Positions 23,351 through 35,734 are shown, counted from the first letter of the stretch. The stretch is DNA of 64,000 nt from Fremontodendron californicum (GCA_030761205.1 JAULJL010000011.1:11832501-11896500); one strand, 5' to 3'. The notes: a model not told the origin generated them from the sequence alone. Numbers and translations are program-made.

Positions 23351-23717
23351 AAAGTCGAAGCTGTACCGATTTGATAAAGACGTGAATCAATGGAAAGAGA
23401 GAGGCGCTGGTATTGTGAAGCTGTTGAAGCAAGAGACTGGAAAAGTTCGCCTTGCTATGAGGCAATCTAATACTCTCAAGATCTGCGCTAATCATCTCGG
23501 TTTCGTTCTCTTCTTTATTTTTCTCTTCCTCATTTTCATTTTTGCTTACGTTTTTTTCTTTCTTAGTTCATAATTTTATAAAAGAAATATTTGTGCAGTG
23601 TTGCTGACCATGACGGTGCAGGAGCACGCAGGAGACGAAAAAGCGTGCCTGTGGCACACTTCTGACTTTGCAGATGATGAATTGAAAGATGAACTTTTCA
23701 TTTTGCATCTTTGGAAA
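23351..23717 (+). pseudogene. Captured RanBP1 gene fragment (two exons with intron)
   Basis: Exon 23351-23499 encodes [20 protein letters not shown], then [20 protein letters not shown]; exon 23599-23717 encodes TMTVQEHAGDEKACLWHTSD and FADDELKDELF. These are the Ran-binding domain of RanBP1, a cytosolic co-factor of Ran GTPase in nuclear transport. The intron between them (GT-AG) keeps frame through a split Val codon. The acidic N-terminus and the C-terminal end of the domain are missing, and the exon ends in non-family residues (ILHLWK). It is a genomic capture inside the Pack-MULE and not a retrocopy, since the intron is kept. Upstream, 23180-23245 looks like leader or other cargo. Confidence 0.85.
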
Positions 23718-25483
23718 GTAAGTATATTTTACATTAAATCACTTTTCTTTTACTTCCTTCTATTGCTAAATGAAATTGAATCAATGGTGTTTCAATTATT
23801 TATTTTAGTATAAGATCTGGAGTTGCAAATTAGGGTTTAGTAACTCAATAGAATGTTTGAGAGTTGAGCATTGGTATTTTCTTCAAGTAGTTGGTGACTA
23901 GTATTCTGTTACTAGTTTTAATATTTAACTAAATTTTGTTCTCTTGCTTGGTTGAACATAATTCAAAGTTTTATACTTCAATTCCTAGCAATTGAAATTA
24001 AAATTACATTCATTCTGCTTGAGCTGGTATCAATTTCAAATAAGTATTTGGTGTAAATAATGGGTTATAAATTTCTAACATGAAGTGAGAAACTTTGTTC
24101 GCTTTTTATTAACATAGATCAATGCATATGAGGCAAATTCTTGCTGATTTTTCCCTCTAATGATGCCATATAGCTATGTTAGGAGAATATAAAAATAGTT
24201 ACTGTAGATGGTTTTGTCTGTGGTTATAGATGGCTGCAATGCTTTATCGAAATTTTCCTTTTGTTCCTTTTATGGGCAATTTCATGCTTCTCTTTTAGTG
24301 GTTAGTGAAAAACAAAACTGCAAATGACAGAATATGTGAAGAAATAAGAAATATTAGTAAGAATAATTGTTACAGTAAACGTTGAGTAATACTATAGACC
24401 TGATTCTTTCAAAATTGCAGTGAACTTCAGTTTTTCACCTTCTTCAGGTAGCCCAAGTTGAGTTTGAATTGTACTTTAGGGAATTTTTTGATGGATAGAG
24501 TTAAAGATTTCTATGATGGCAATTTGAAGTATCTTCGCATGTTAACCTTAGTGTTTTTCTTGGGTTTGATATTTCTTTGCTTGGAAAACTAATTAGATGG
24601 TATATTATTTTGTCATTTAAATAGACATAATTAATTTCGTATTGATGGTAAAATGTCATTTAAATAAGAAAGGCATCCTAGGATGTCCAACTGAAGAAAT
24701 TTAAATTAACTATTGTTGCTTGTGTACTAGCAATTTGCTTTGAATTATTGAATGTTTTTTTAATCCCTGAATACTTGGTCTAATAATGTATATTGTATCC
24801 TTGAGTTGAATTTTACAGGTCTTTTAGACAGAGTTAATAGAAATAGTTACATATATGATTTGGGCTCCTTAATGTAATAAGTAATAACTATATCTGAGAG
24901 CTTGATATGCCATGATAAATATTTCATTGAAGCTGTTGTAGTTGGCTTTTTATTTCTTTTGTTGACAAGAATAAAAAAGTGTTAACAAGAATAGTTAACA
25001 TTAATGGGTTTACATTGTGGTTATAGATATCTGAGAAGAAATATAGGGAGCCAACTTCCTCGACTTAAAAAAAAGGGTTGGGTTTGTTTTCCATGCCATA
25101 TGCTTTTGGCGAATATGGTGAGATTAGTCACCTGACCTCACCACCCCAACCATGTCTTGGCATATTCCTGCTGATGAAACTAGATGGGTCAGTTTATGGG
25201 CTGGAATGGTTGAGTTCATTGTGTCCTTAGGTTTGAGTGTATATTGGTCTTCTAGTCAAATTCTACATAGCCTCTTGGCATCTTTCAACTTGTTTAATGG
25301 TGTTATCCCCTTAGTTATTCTTTAGTATGATGTTACCTTTCTGGCCTAGCTACTACCTTGAAGTTAAATGTATCCAACATTCATTAAATACTCTTTTGCT
25401 TATTAAAAAAAACATTTTCTTCATATGAGATGCAAATGAAATTGTATGGAGTTCATTTGGAAAAAACATAAGATTATTCGACC

Positions 25484-25549
25484 ATGGTACCTGCATCAGT
25501 TGATGAAGTGACTGTTCCTGGTGCTCTTGCTCTAGATCTGATTGAGCAG
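25484..25549 (+). pseudogene. Possible captured exon, unrecognised
   Basis: A short open segment starting with ATG reads MVPASV, then DEVTVPGALALDLIEQ, and is followed at once by a donor-like GTAATC. The composition looks protein-like. No family is recognised. It sits between the RanBP1 fragment and the kinase fragment in Pack-MULE A. Confidence 0.3.
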
Positions 25550-25723
25550 GTAATCAAGTTTCTTAGTTGGTTGTTTAAGTGAGTTTTTTTTTTTTTTTTG
25601 AAGTATTTCTTAGTAAAACTATTAATTTAGAGCAATTTTAAATGTTTTCGAGATTAGATAGAGGATTATGGTTAGGGATTTGAGGTCTCTCTAGAGTAAG
25701 AGTAGAATTGGATACTTTTTTAA

Positions 25724-26955
25724 TTATGTACATATAGTTATATTGAATGTACATATAGTTATAGTTTTATGTTTCCTAGCCGCAAATATTCTTTTTTAGT
25801 TTTATTTTATTAGTTTATTTAAATTTTCCTTTTCAAGATCTTGTTTGGCATGCATTTAAAGAGAAAGTTAAAGCAAAAATGATACAACAGAGTATCTTTC
25901 CTTGCTCACGCTATAGTACATCACCTCCTTGTGGCTTTTGGGCACATTGTAACTTCATCTAACAATCACATGTACATCTATGGTTTTGATAATATGTACA
26001 TATGTTTATAATAAAATATACATATGTTTCTAGTAAAATGTACATATTTTCATGTACATCTATGTTTTTGATAATATATACATATGCTTATAGTAAAATA
26101 TACATATGTTTCAAGTGTTGCTATCGTGGCATCTACATCTTTAAGAAAAAAAAAAGTCAAATCTGGTGTTTTTGCTATAGTATCACCAATTGTAGTTGGT
26201 GAACCAACTGCTCTTTACTCATTATTATCCTTTTGCAATCATGGAGTGGTTTGTTATTTCTCTTATTAATCCATCTTTCATTTTTTTTTCTTCATTTTTC
26301 TTGTAGGTTTTCATTTTCTTACCTACTGACCATTTCAAATCAAAAAATATTCTAGGAAAGATGAATTTGGGATAGTGTACAAGGGATGCTTGAAAGATAA
26401 GAGTTTGGTAGCTATTAAAAGACTAAAAGACTATAATATAGCTGGTGGCAAAACCCAATTTTATACAGAAGTGGAGATAACAAGTCAATTGTTTATACTT
26501 TAACATTATGCTAAGAATAAAGGATTAGACATGGTCTAATTTTCTTGTTGCTGCTTGGCAATTGGATTTTTGTAGCAGATTCTTTTGTATGAAAAAACTT
26601 ACATTTATCCACACAAAAATAAATTAAATAGACATATATATGATGGAAGCATAATGTATATATAGTTCTAGTACTATGTACATATATGATAGCTACTTTG
26701 TACATATCATGAAAACAATATGTACATATAAGTGATATCCCTGGTCCAAAGAAAGAATGAAATTTTGCCTAAAAGAAGCAAATGTACATATATTTATAAT
26801 AAAATGTACATATGTTTGCTAACCGAGCTGAGTTGCTTGTTCCAGATTCTGGATGGATGGATATCAAATGTTAGGGTAGAATTTGTCATTGTTATAAAAA
26901 TGTACGTATACTTTTACTGAATGTACATATAGTTATGCTATATGTACATATTGTT
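25724..26955 (+). repeat. Left ATGTACATAT array of Pack-MULE A
   Basis: About a dozen copies of ATGTACATAT or close variants (AATATACATATG, ATGTACGTATA), usually 15-25 bp apart and linked by words such as TATAATAAA and GAATGTACATATAGTT. The orientation of the linking words is opposite to the right array, so the two arrays form a loose inverted pair. Confidence 0.8.
26290..26490 (+). pseudogene. Captured LRR receptor-like kinase fragment (start of kinase domain)
   Basis: After an acceptor-like CTTGTAG the sequence reads [11 protein letters not shown], then with a one-base shift [20 protein letters not shown] and [20 protein letters not shown]. This is the Gly-rich loop and the invariant Lys (AIK) region of plant LRR receptor kinases of the NIK type. 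The Gly-rich loop is altered (relatives have a GGFG-like core where this has DEFG) and the frame is broken, so there is no function. Only this exon is present. Confidence 0.75.
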
Positions 26956-27504
26956 ATATTTCTATGCTATATCGTTATGCAATTTTTGAGCTTTGAAAAT
27001 TTGACACATATGAACTTTATATGCAAGGCTTATAATGTCTCTTTCACTTCTTACTACATTCTCTTTAACTTTCAAAAATTATAAACATTAGACCAACATG
27101 TAAATAGTGGTTTTAGTTACAATTTTATGGTTAAACTGAAATAATATTATATGCATATTAGCATCTTGTATAACTTAAACCAATTTGAGCATTAAGCAAA
27201 TAAGAGAATAATTGAAATTATACACGAGCTTTTATTTATCATTCGAATAGCTGGATGTCACAGTTTCATCAACTATATGAACTAGCTAAAGAAAAACACA
27301 AAATCCATCACACAGGGTACTTCTTCTAGTACGCACACAAGTCAAGATCAAGAACCATGACTTGTGTCTCCATGCTCAAAGCAAAATTTAATCTGCAAAA
27401 TATAAAGAGTAGTTTAAGTGATAGAAATGAAGAAGCAAAAATAACTCAAAACAACTCAAAAATAACCAAATTGATAAAAAATGCTTCAACAAAATAAGCT
27501 CACT

Positions 27505-29285
27505 TATATGTACATATAACTAAACTATATGTACATATAGCATAAGTATATGTACACATAGCATAATTATATGTACATATTTAAATCTGTAACAAATTCT
27601 ACCCAAAACCCCAATGATTTAAGCTCTTATGTGTTTCTTTTCCTTAAAATGAATAAGTTAGTAAAATTATAATTATTCATACAAAATAGTAAGAGTAGTA
27701 AATATATAACTTTTACAAAGTTAGTATAAAGGGACCCCAAACCCAAACCATAATCCCTCATCTTAATCTTGGAATCATTTAAAACTATTATAAAATAACA
27801 CATTTACTTATCAACAAGTAAGTGTTCTTTTTCAATTGATATACCATCAATTTGGCACTTGCCATGCTTTCAAAAAATCTTTTATCAGCAACTAAGTCCT
27901 AGTAATTATTGAATGATATGTAATATTCTTAACTACAATTCATAACATTTCTATCAATTGAAATTTTGGTACCATCGTCTCAAGCAAAATGTAATAATTT
28001 TTCTTTTGGTTCAATTAGAAGATCCAAGGAAGGTTTGTAAGCATTTAAGATTATTCCTTATGGTAATTTTTCAAGATACCTCAAGACAAATGCAATTAAA
28101 GAACTTGAAAGAATTTTCATACCCCATCAACAACTCTTTCATTGTTGGAGTGCTCCATACAATGGTGGTACTGTAAGTTAAAAGAAACAGATAGCTGAAT
28201 GAGATTAAAACAATGTTCCCCATTTGAAGATTATACAGTAATCAGTAAAGATATCTCAAGCCAAATATGCTAGAGGATTTATAGAATTGACCATACCCTG
28301 TAAACAGCTCAAGCCAAGTTGATGATAAGTAAACTCTAAAAAAAAATATGGAGAAAACAAAATAGTCATCTACTATTGAAGAGAATAATAATCTATCAGT
28401 AAAGAAAATAAGAGAAGAGCTGATTCAACTTTCTAAAGTGAATATATAACAAAATTATATTCTATAAAGTATCAATTATCAACTAAATCAAGGTAAATCC
28501 AAGCTTACCAATTTGAAGTATAGTTAAAACTACCCTAAAATGACAGCTTTACTAAGAAATGTTTCAAAAAAATAAGCCAACTTATATGTACATTGAAGTA
28601 TAATAATATGTACATATAGCATAACCATATATATGTGCATTCCGCAAAAGTATATGTACATTTTTATATTAGTGACAAATTCTACCTAAATCGCAATCAA
28701 TTAAACTCTTATGTATTCCCTCTTCTTACAAAAATTACCTAGGTATTACTACTATTGAATGTGCATAATTATCTAAAATAAAGAATATATTTTTACTTCA
28801 TTGATAGCTAATATCCATAAACAACAAATGAATCCTCAAAAAAGAATAAAAGAATCAGCAAGAACTAATATAATTACATCAGGAGACGTATTTCCTCCTT
28901 AAAGTTGTATTAGCTGATGATACACATCTAATAAATGACACTACTTAAATCATAACCAACAAAAACTAACTAAAAACCGGTAGCAATATGAAAACATTCT
29001 ACCATTACGTCAAGCTTGTTTTTCCTTGAATGAGTCATGAGAAAAGGTTTATACGAGACGTTGGTATGCATATAAAATGTGTGTGTTTAAGGGAGAGCAA
29101 ATTGAAGAGTATGTTTATACCTCCCTTAATCGTTTTTTTCATTTAAAACTACTGAAAAATAACAAAATTGATAAGAAATAATTCAAGAAAACAAGCCCAC
29201 TTATATGTACATATAGCAAAACTATATGTACATATAGCATAACTATATGTACATTGAGCAAAACTATATGTACATTTTATATCTA
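27505..29285 (-). repeat. Right ATGTACATAT array of Pack-MULE A
   Basis: Three repeats of a unit of several hundred bp begin near 27495, 28575 and 29190. Each has the order ACTTATATGTACAT, then two or three further ATGTACAT copies linked by ATAGCATAACTAT, then TGACAAATTCTACC and TTAAGCTCTTATG, and sequence related to CATAATCCCTC and GGAATCATTTAAAACTA. The same unit fills the right arm of the element at 53898. Confidence 0.8.
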
Positions 29286-30463
29286 TATCAAATTCTATCC
29301 TAAACCCAAAAATTTAAGCTCTTATGTTCCCTTCCTTCAAATGAACAAATTAGTAAAAATATAATAATTTATAGAAAATAGAAATAGTAAATATATAACT
29401 TTTAATACCAAGATAATAAAAATGATCAAGAAAAATTAAAAATCATATAAAACCACACCAAAATGAAGAAATTAATGCCATTTAAATTGCCACCACACGT
29501 GCTGAAGTAATGAAAAACCAATTCAATTCATTACTAAGTTAATATTGACTTTTTATTCCTGAAGGAAGAGAAGAACCACTTGCTCCAACGAAATAACCAC
29601 ACAATAATTTGATTACCAAAAGGGCAACTCCATCTAACTTGGTAATCGGCCAACTATAATGCTTCATGGATCAATTATTAGTGTCTCACCATAGCTTTCT
29701 CTTTTTTCATTATGCTTTCCAGCTTGAGCCGAAGCTATGACCTAATAATGAATTCTTCTTGTCATTTTCAGAAAAGAAGTAGCGTATAATAATATGAGAT
29801 TAATTGATTAAAGATGGGCTCATCAATGAACTAAATTTGTCCTTGAATCGCTTAAAAACAAAACTGTTTTGCAAATTGAGGAAACAATGATTTTTTTATC
29901 AAAACCATTTACTTAGAGATAGATTTGAGTAAGAATAAGGTGAGAATAGATTCCATACAAGTACTAAGTCTCAAAAACAACATACCCACAAGTTAAAATT
30001 GAAATAACAAAATACCCACAAATAAAAATAACAAACAAAATTTTACCTCAATCTTCTTCTTCAGTTTCCTATTTCTGCTACTAACTTGAATCCAAATAAA
30101 CCTACAAATTAAACAAAATTCGAAATGAATTTTCAATCCCTAAACCCCTAATACTGTAAGTTGTCGGTTGTGTGAATGATTTTTAACAAAATAAAACTAG
30201 GTTAAAAATGTTGACTGGATGCATGAACTGATGAAAGCTTTCAAAACAACAAAAAGAGAAACAATTGATGTTTTAGATGTTGGGAGTCGACAATCTCTTT
30301 TCTTTTTACTAAGGAAAAACTAAGGTTACAAATGTAATTTCAATTTCCTTCTTAATAATTTTAAACTTCTACATTTCCTTTTTAAATATAACTTTTGCAT
30401 ATTATACCATCCACATATTATTATTTTTGTATGGTATATTTTTCAAATTTACCCATAATTTTA

Positions 30464-30925
30464 TTGCTAGATTAACAACAATCAAATTTGGTTTGTGATC
30501 ATTTTGAGTCATTTGTAAGCAGTCTTTGGCCATAATTGCAACTTTTTTCCTCAGTTTCAAGTTTAGTATGGAAAAGCAAAAGTCCTTAACTTGTTCTTGT
30601 GAGTTGATTTTAGTTAAAGCTAAAAAACATCAAGTTACATCGATTTTGTCAAAAGAATTTGAATTGTTGATTTTGAATTATCTTTAAACTCTATCCCTAA
30701 TTATTATCCAATCCAATTGGGTCAAACCCTTATTATATTTTTATTTTTTATTTCTTTTTACTTCTTTTATCTTGTTATTAATTTCGAATAAAACCAAAAA
30801 CATAAAAATAATAATAATGGATCTTAAATCCCAAATAAATAATGACTCTCTTTGGATGAACAATTTGGATTTATACATCCCTATATAAACAGACACAATT
30901 ACCAGCAAATACACAACAACAATAA
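30464..30925. other. Spacer between Pack-MULE A and a Harbinger-type MITE
   Basis: AT-rich sequence with no supported gene. A 75-codon minus-strand frame (30968-30741) runs into the neighbouring MITE and has no recognisable domain. Confidence 0.4.
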
Positions 30926-31756
30926 GGTAACATTTGGTATCATTTTTAATATCACCATGGTAATCCAATCACCAAAGTGATCTCATTACTAAGGTGATTT
31001 TATCATTCGTGATTTGTGATTATTTTGTTTGGTTGATAATCATTAATTTTTGGAAATTAAAGATCATTATGTTTGGTGTTACTAAAAATCAAATATTATT
31101 TTGCTCAAAAGTACCAAAATAACCATGCATATTATAATAATTACACAAATAAATGATTTTAATGTTATTCTAAAATAATAATTTGTAAAATATTAGTAAT
31201 ATTTTATTTACTTTATAATTAGGTATAATTAAATTATAAAATTAATAAAAATATTTATTGATCGATAAGTAAACTAATATTTATAATATAAATTATGTAA
31301 AAAATCATTTGAATTAGAAAATAACGCTTATATCTATTAAAATCATAATTAAAGAAAACAAAAATATTTGTTATATATAATTTTTTTTTTAAATGTTAAA
31401 AGAAATTAGCACTAAATTTAGTTTTTAAACTTGGTAAAATGAATTTTATTTGAAAAAATAAAATTTTATAATATAAAATAAATATAATTTTGAAAGAAAG
31501 TAAAATTTTAATTCACATATTAAAAGGGTAATATTGACTATAGTTGCTTTTACATATCACTACACTTTGGTGATAAAAGTTTATCATCCTTTTAGATGAG
31601 AATTAGATCACCCTCCAAGACAGTGATCTGATCACTCTCGGTGATTCAATATCACTGTCACGTAGGATAATTGAGTACTTATCAAACATAATAATCTATT
31701 TATCATATGTAGATCATCATAGTTTTTAAAATGATTATCCTATATCAAACACTACT
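30926..31756. mobile_element. PIF/Harbinger-type non-autonomous element
   Basis: Ends are GGTAACATTTGGTATCA and, inverted, AGTAGTGTTTGATATAG, the G-rich then GTTTGG-like terminus of this superfamily. The trinucleotide TAA flanks both sides (30923-30925 and 31757-31759), the usual Harbinger duplication. Inner inverted words include TCACCAAAGTGATC on the left and GATCACTCTCGGTGATT on the right. The core is AT-rich without coding. Confidence 0.7.
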
Positions 31757-32870
31757 TAAGAGATATCAGTAGCCATACTTCAAAGAGCATAAAATGAAAG
31801 CCGGTGCAGCAAAATTCTCGTGCTTCAACTTTCTTAATTAAAAAAAAAAAAAAACTAGCAAAAGCAAATCAAATAGAAATTCCAAATTGGGAAGCAACCA
31901 AGCCGTAGCCTTTTCTTAATCAATCTTGCACGTGCGGCCTTGGGTCTTGGTGTTGTTCACCACTGTCCTCAACGCCTATGTACACGATGGATGGTGGTCA
32001 AAGAGCTGTGATCTTTTAGGGGAGCATTGGTTAAAACCGTCGAATAAGGAACCCACTTTTTGATCCATTGTTCTAGAAGCTTTTCATCTATGATATCTGC
32101 ATGAAACCAATACTACTTTAGGTATTTTTTTTTCTTTATTTGATTAATCATTTATTCATTGATGTGACCATTCATTTATTTTCCAATTTATTTACTATAT
32201 CTAATTATTCATTTATTTATTAGTTGTTTGTTAATTTATGTTTGTTTATTATTTGCTAATAATTTGTCCTTTGATTGTTTATTTCTTTAGTTTGTTTGTT
32301 TAATTATTTATTTATATGGTTATATTTAAAATTATTAAATTAAACATCAATAATATAATTTTTATACGAATAATAAAATATTTAACCCAAACAAAACTAA
32401 TTAAATAAAATAAGTTGAAAATCTTTTCGATGACGAAATTCTGAGGAGATCACAGATGAGTGGTCTGTTCAGAAATTTTTAGGTGAGAAAACTTTTCTAG
32501 TTTTGTCAGATCGATGGAAGGTTTAGAAAAGAAATTTAATACACAAGGTTGATGCTTATTTTAGATAAAATACCTTAGGTAGATTTTAACAATAATAAGA
32601 TAAGATCAATTAGACCATTTAGATAAGACCAATTCAGAATAACATAAGATTAATCAGGTACTATTCTTAAATAGGCATTATGGGGTTGTTAATCCTTCTT
32701 TACATGTAACCGAACTCCCGAACCTAATTTTGAAAAGTAGACCATAACCTATTCTTTTTAAGGTGCCATAGTCAAGTTTATGATTACTTTAAAAGGGATA
32801 GATTCATATAGGTGATTAATCACACCTAGCAAAAATGATTAGTGGTGACTCATGTTCGTGTCTAGCAGTT
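31757..32870. other. No gene seen; mixed low-copy and AT-rich sequence
   Basis: 31800-32100 has ordinary base composition and might be decayed gene sequence, but no frame holds. 32130-32400 is AT-rich with many TTTATTTATT words. Confidence 0.35.
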
Positions 32871-32879
32871 GAATTTTAG

Positions 32880-33440
32880 GATTTGACATGTTATGACAGT
32901 TTGGTGACTCCACTAAAAACTTCGAGAGTCGAGCCATTAGTTAGTCTTTTGATTATTCTAGGTCTTAATAAATGATCTTAGAATATTTATTTTTATGTAC
33001 TTATTTTAATAAATTTCTTTTTATTCTTTTGTTTTATTAACAAGATTTATTTATTTATTTAGTTTATTTGTGGGACATTTAATCAAAGATGTGATATTTC
33101 CTTCGCGCATACTGCACAAGCATATTATAAGTTCTATACTCGAGCCCCTTCTTTTTAGGAAGGAGTAAAGTATCTACGCCTTCGTAAGGTGATAACTTCC
33201 GCATAGACTAGCGAATCACTCTTAAGGTGTAAAGTATCTAAGCATTCGTAAGATGATAACCTCCGCATGAATTAGGAAAATACTCTCACTCAAATTGAAC
33301 CTTTTCCATTTGGAGTTTGTGATAGGCGAGAATTGGAGTGCCTTACTAATCCATTAGGGATGACAGTGAGGATCAATTTAGGTACCTTTTTAGCCACGAA
33401 GGAATGTTCGTGCCTGTGTGAACCTTTTATGTGAATGTTA
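32880..33440 (+). repeat. Gypsy (Tat-like) leader remnant
   Basis: The words TTTGGTGACTCCACT and GAGAGTCGAGCCATTAG at 32898-32941 resemble the primer-binding-site and leader region of Tat-type plant Gypsy elements. The following stretch has two direct copies of a phrase containing AAAGTATCTA, GCATTCGTAAG (or GCCTTCGTAAG) and GATAACCTCCGCAT at about 33168-33280. No gag or pol frame follows. The call is from recognition and is weak. Confidence 0.35.
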
Positions 33441-33978
33441 TTTGTGTTTTACTTTGTTCTAATTTGTATTTTCTCTAATTTGTATTTTTTGTATTAAATT
33501 GTATGACTATTATTTGAATTAACTTTATTCTTTCATTTATTTTCATCATTTAAGTATTTCCTTACATATTCATCATGCATCCATATGCACTTCATAAAAA
33601 ACATGAGTCTTAAATTTTTAAAAATTGTGGTAATAAGGGTTTAAGAATAGCTCAAGCAATCAAAGATCCTAAGGCATCCCTACAATATCCGTTCACAGGT
33701 TAAAGCAATGGCAGACTAAGATGAATGAAATAGAAACGGCGCAGGAAAAAAAAAGAACAGTGGGTATTGAAATAGCTCAACAATTTCAATAAGCTCAAAG
33801 TTCAGTAACATGAAATCCTAACTGAATTAAATAAAAGACCCAACCCAAGCTCCAAGTTCAATTTAAAGTCAGTTGGGTACAAAGTTGCAAAAGATAGCTG
33901 CAGTGATAGAGTCCAGCAAAGAGATGATGTTGTAGTCTTATTGAAAGAATTGGGTATTGGGTCACAATTATAAGAGGA
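33441..33978. other. Degenerate retroelement-like sequence, no frame
   Basis: An ATG-rich, lysine-rich stretch near 33720-33800 and a glutamine-rich one after it recall a gag region but contain many stops. Nothing firm can be assigned. Confidence 0.3.
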
Positions 33979-34179
33979 GTGCGTTGCATTGCAATAGTCA
34001 AAAGTGCCTTTCATTTCTATTATGCTAAGCGGTATCACTTTATAAAATCAACTTTGGATGATGGATTCTTAGTACTTGAGAAGATTGAAGAGAGTCAGAA
34101 TCCAGTTGATATGTTGACAGATATTGTGATGATTGAGAAACTGAAGTTGTGCACAACTTCAGTTGGACTTCACTGTTAA
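33979..34179 (+). pseudogene. Ty1/Copia retrotransposon RNase H C-terminal remnant
   Basis: One open frame reads SAFHFYYAKRYHFIKSTLDD, then GFLVLEKIEESQNPVDMLTD, then EKLKLCTTSVGL and a stop at 34177-34179. This is the end of the Copia polyprotein (the RYHFI, NPADMLT-like and KLC motifs). Upstream pol is missing. A purine-rich GGAGATT follows at about 34209, where the 3' LTR would be expected, but no LTR is recognisable. Confidence 0.75.
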
Positions 34180-34539
34180 GAATTGAGAAGTCGCGAATAC
34201 TGCAATTGGAGATTATTGATGATGAATTAGTCATTTAACTGATGCATAATCTTGACCGTGTAATATAGTTTTCTGTTTCATGTTATTTAAACATCATAAT
34301 TATTTTAAAAAAAGTTCAAGAGCAACAAATATCATTATACAATCCAAACTCAATTGATTTCTAGATGTCTAAATTAAAAGCAATTAGAATTCTTCCCCCT
34401 TCGTTAGGGGATTTTTTTAATATTTATAAATTTTTAATTAAATTAATAATCATAATTAAATTTAAATTGAATCATATTAAATAATTATTACTTAAAAAAT
34501 TATGTTTTAATATCTAAGTAAATAAATTTAGAGTTAAAA
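34180..34539. other. AT-rich spacer, no gene seen
   Basis: Only AT-rich sequence with no supported open frame; it links the Copia remnant to the tandem repeats. Confidence 0.35.
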
Positions 34540-35530
34540 TCAACTCACTATGATAAATTGTGTAAAATATAGGATGAATTAGGTAACGACACAAACACAA
34601 CATGGAAAAATGATTAAAACATGACACAAAAAATAACATGAACACGATACGAATATACGAACGTGTCAAAATCTATAGAAAATGATTTATTAACACGTAA
34701 ATATATATATATATATAGATTTATAATACTTTGAACACACCAAAAAATAATACGAACACAAATTTTTTTCTAAATTGAATCACTATGACAAATTATGCAA
34801 AATATGTCATGAATTGAGACACGACATGAACAAACAAATTTTTCTCTAAATTGAATCAAAATGACAAACAATGCAAAATATGAAATTAACTGAGAGACGA
34901 CATGAACATAACATAGGAAAAATAATTAAAACACAACACGAAAAATAACATGAACATGACACAAATACACGAACGTGTCAAAATATAAATAAAACGATTT
35001 ATTTATATAAATTTACAATACTTTAAACACACGAAAAAATAACACGAACAAAATATGAAATGAATTAAGACACGACACGAACACAACATGGAAAAATAAT
35101 TAAAACACGACACGAATACAGGAACGTGTCAAAATCTATATAAAATGAATTATTAACGTGTGAAAATTTATATAAATTTATAATACTTTGAACACGCACA
35201 AAAATAACACGAACACTCAAAATTTTCTCTAAATTAAATCACTATGACAAATTATGTAAAATATGTCATGATCTGAGACACGGCACAAACACACAATTTT
35301 TTTTCTAAATTGAATCACAATGATAAACTAAGCAAAATAGGAAATGAATTGAGACACGGCACGAACACAGCATAGGAAAAATAATTAAAACACAACATGA
35401 AAAATAACATGAACACTACACGAATACATAAACTTGTCAAAACATACATAAAATGAATTATTAACGTATACAAATTTATATAAATTTTTATATTTTAAAC
35501 ACACAAAAAAATAACACAAACACATAAATT
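34540..35530. repeat. Degenerate tandem repeat array (ACACGAACAC type)
   Basis: The phrases GACAAATTATGCAAAATATG, GAGACACGACACGAACAC, ACATGGAAAAATAATTAAAA and ACGAACGTGTCAAAAT recur in the same order about four times, with two short extra copies, so that a pattern of about 460 bp (long plus short unit) repeats (compare 34788 with 35249 and 34862 with 35318). No coding frame is present. Confidence 0.75.
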
Positions 35531-35734
35531 TATTTCAACTTTTTTCTCTTTCCTTTCTTTTTTTTTTCCCACTTTCTTTCATTTTCTTTTTCTTTTTTCT
35601 TTTTCTTTCTCTTTCCTATCTTTTCCTTTGTTTCCTTCTTCTTAAAAAAGGACAAGTATTGGAACTACATCAATTTGTGTAGTTCATTTTATATTTATGT
35701 TAGATATGCAGAATAGTCATGAGTGATTCTTATT
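35531..35734. other. Pyrimidine-rich tract and spacer
   Basis: 35540-35640 is a nearly pure C/T tract on the + strand. No gene. Confidence 0.5.

Larger units (their letters stand above)
22885..30454. mobile_element. Pack-MULE A: Mutator-like element with captured gene pieces
   Basis: The left end GGGTAAATTTGAAAAA (22885) is repeated inverted at the right end (30454), and similarity continues inward for about 140 bp (words AAAAAGGAAATG and AAGGAAATTG shared in order). Flanks are ATAATTTTT (22876-22884) and ATAATTTTA (30455-30463), a 9-bp duplication with one mismatch, which is the hallmark of Mutator-type insertion. There is no transposase. Instead it carries exons of a RanBP1 gene (23351-23717), a receptor-kinase fragment (about 26290-26490) and arrays of ATGTACATAT in opposite orientations (25724-26955 and 27505-29285). 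Length is 7,570 bp. The related element at 53898 shares the left end and arrays but has other cargo. Confidence 0.85.

Noticed and set aside
23064..23573. 169-codon frame over the RanBP1 region
   Set aside because: It reads through leader, a TA-rich intron and the next intron; only 23351-23499 of it is coding by homology.
27505..29285. CRISPR-like array of regularly spaced repeats
   Set aside because: The ATGTACATAT repeats are irregularly spaced, palindromic and linked by related sequence, in a plant transposon.
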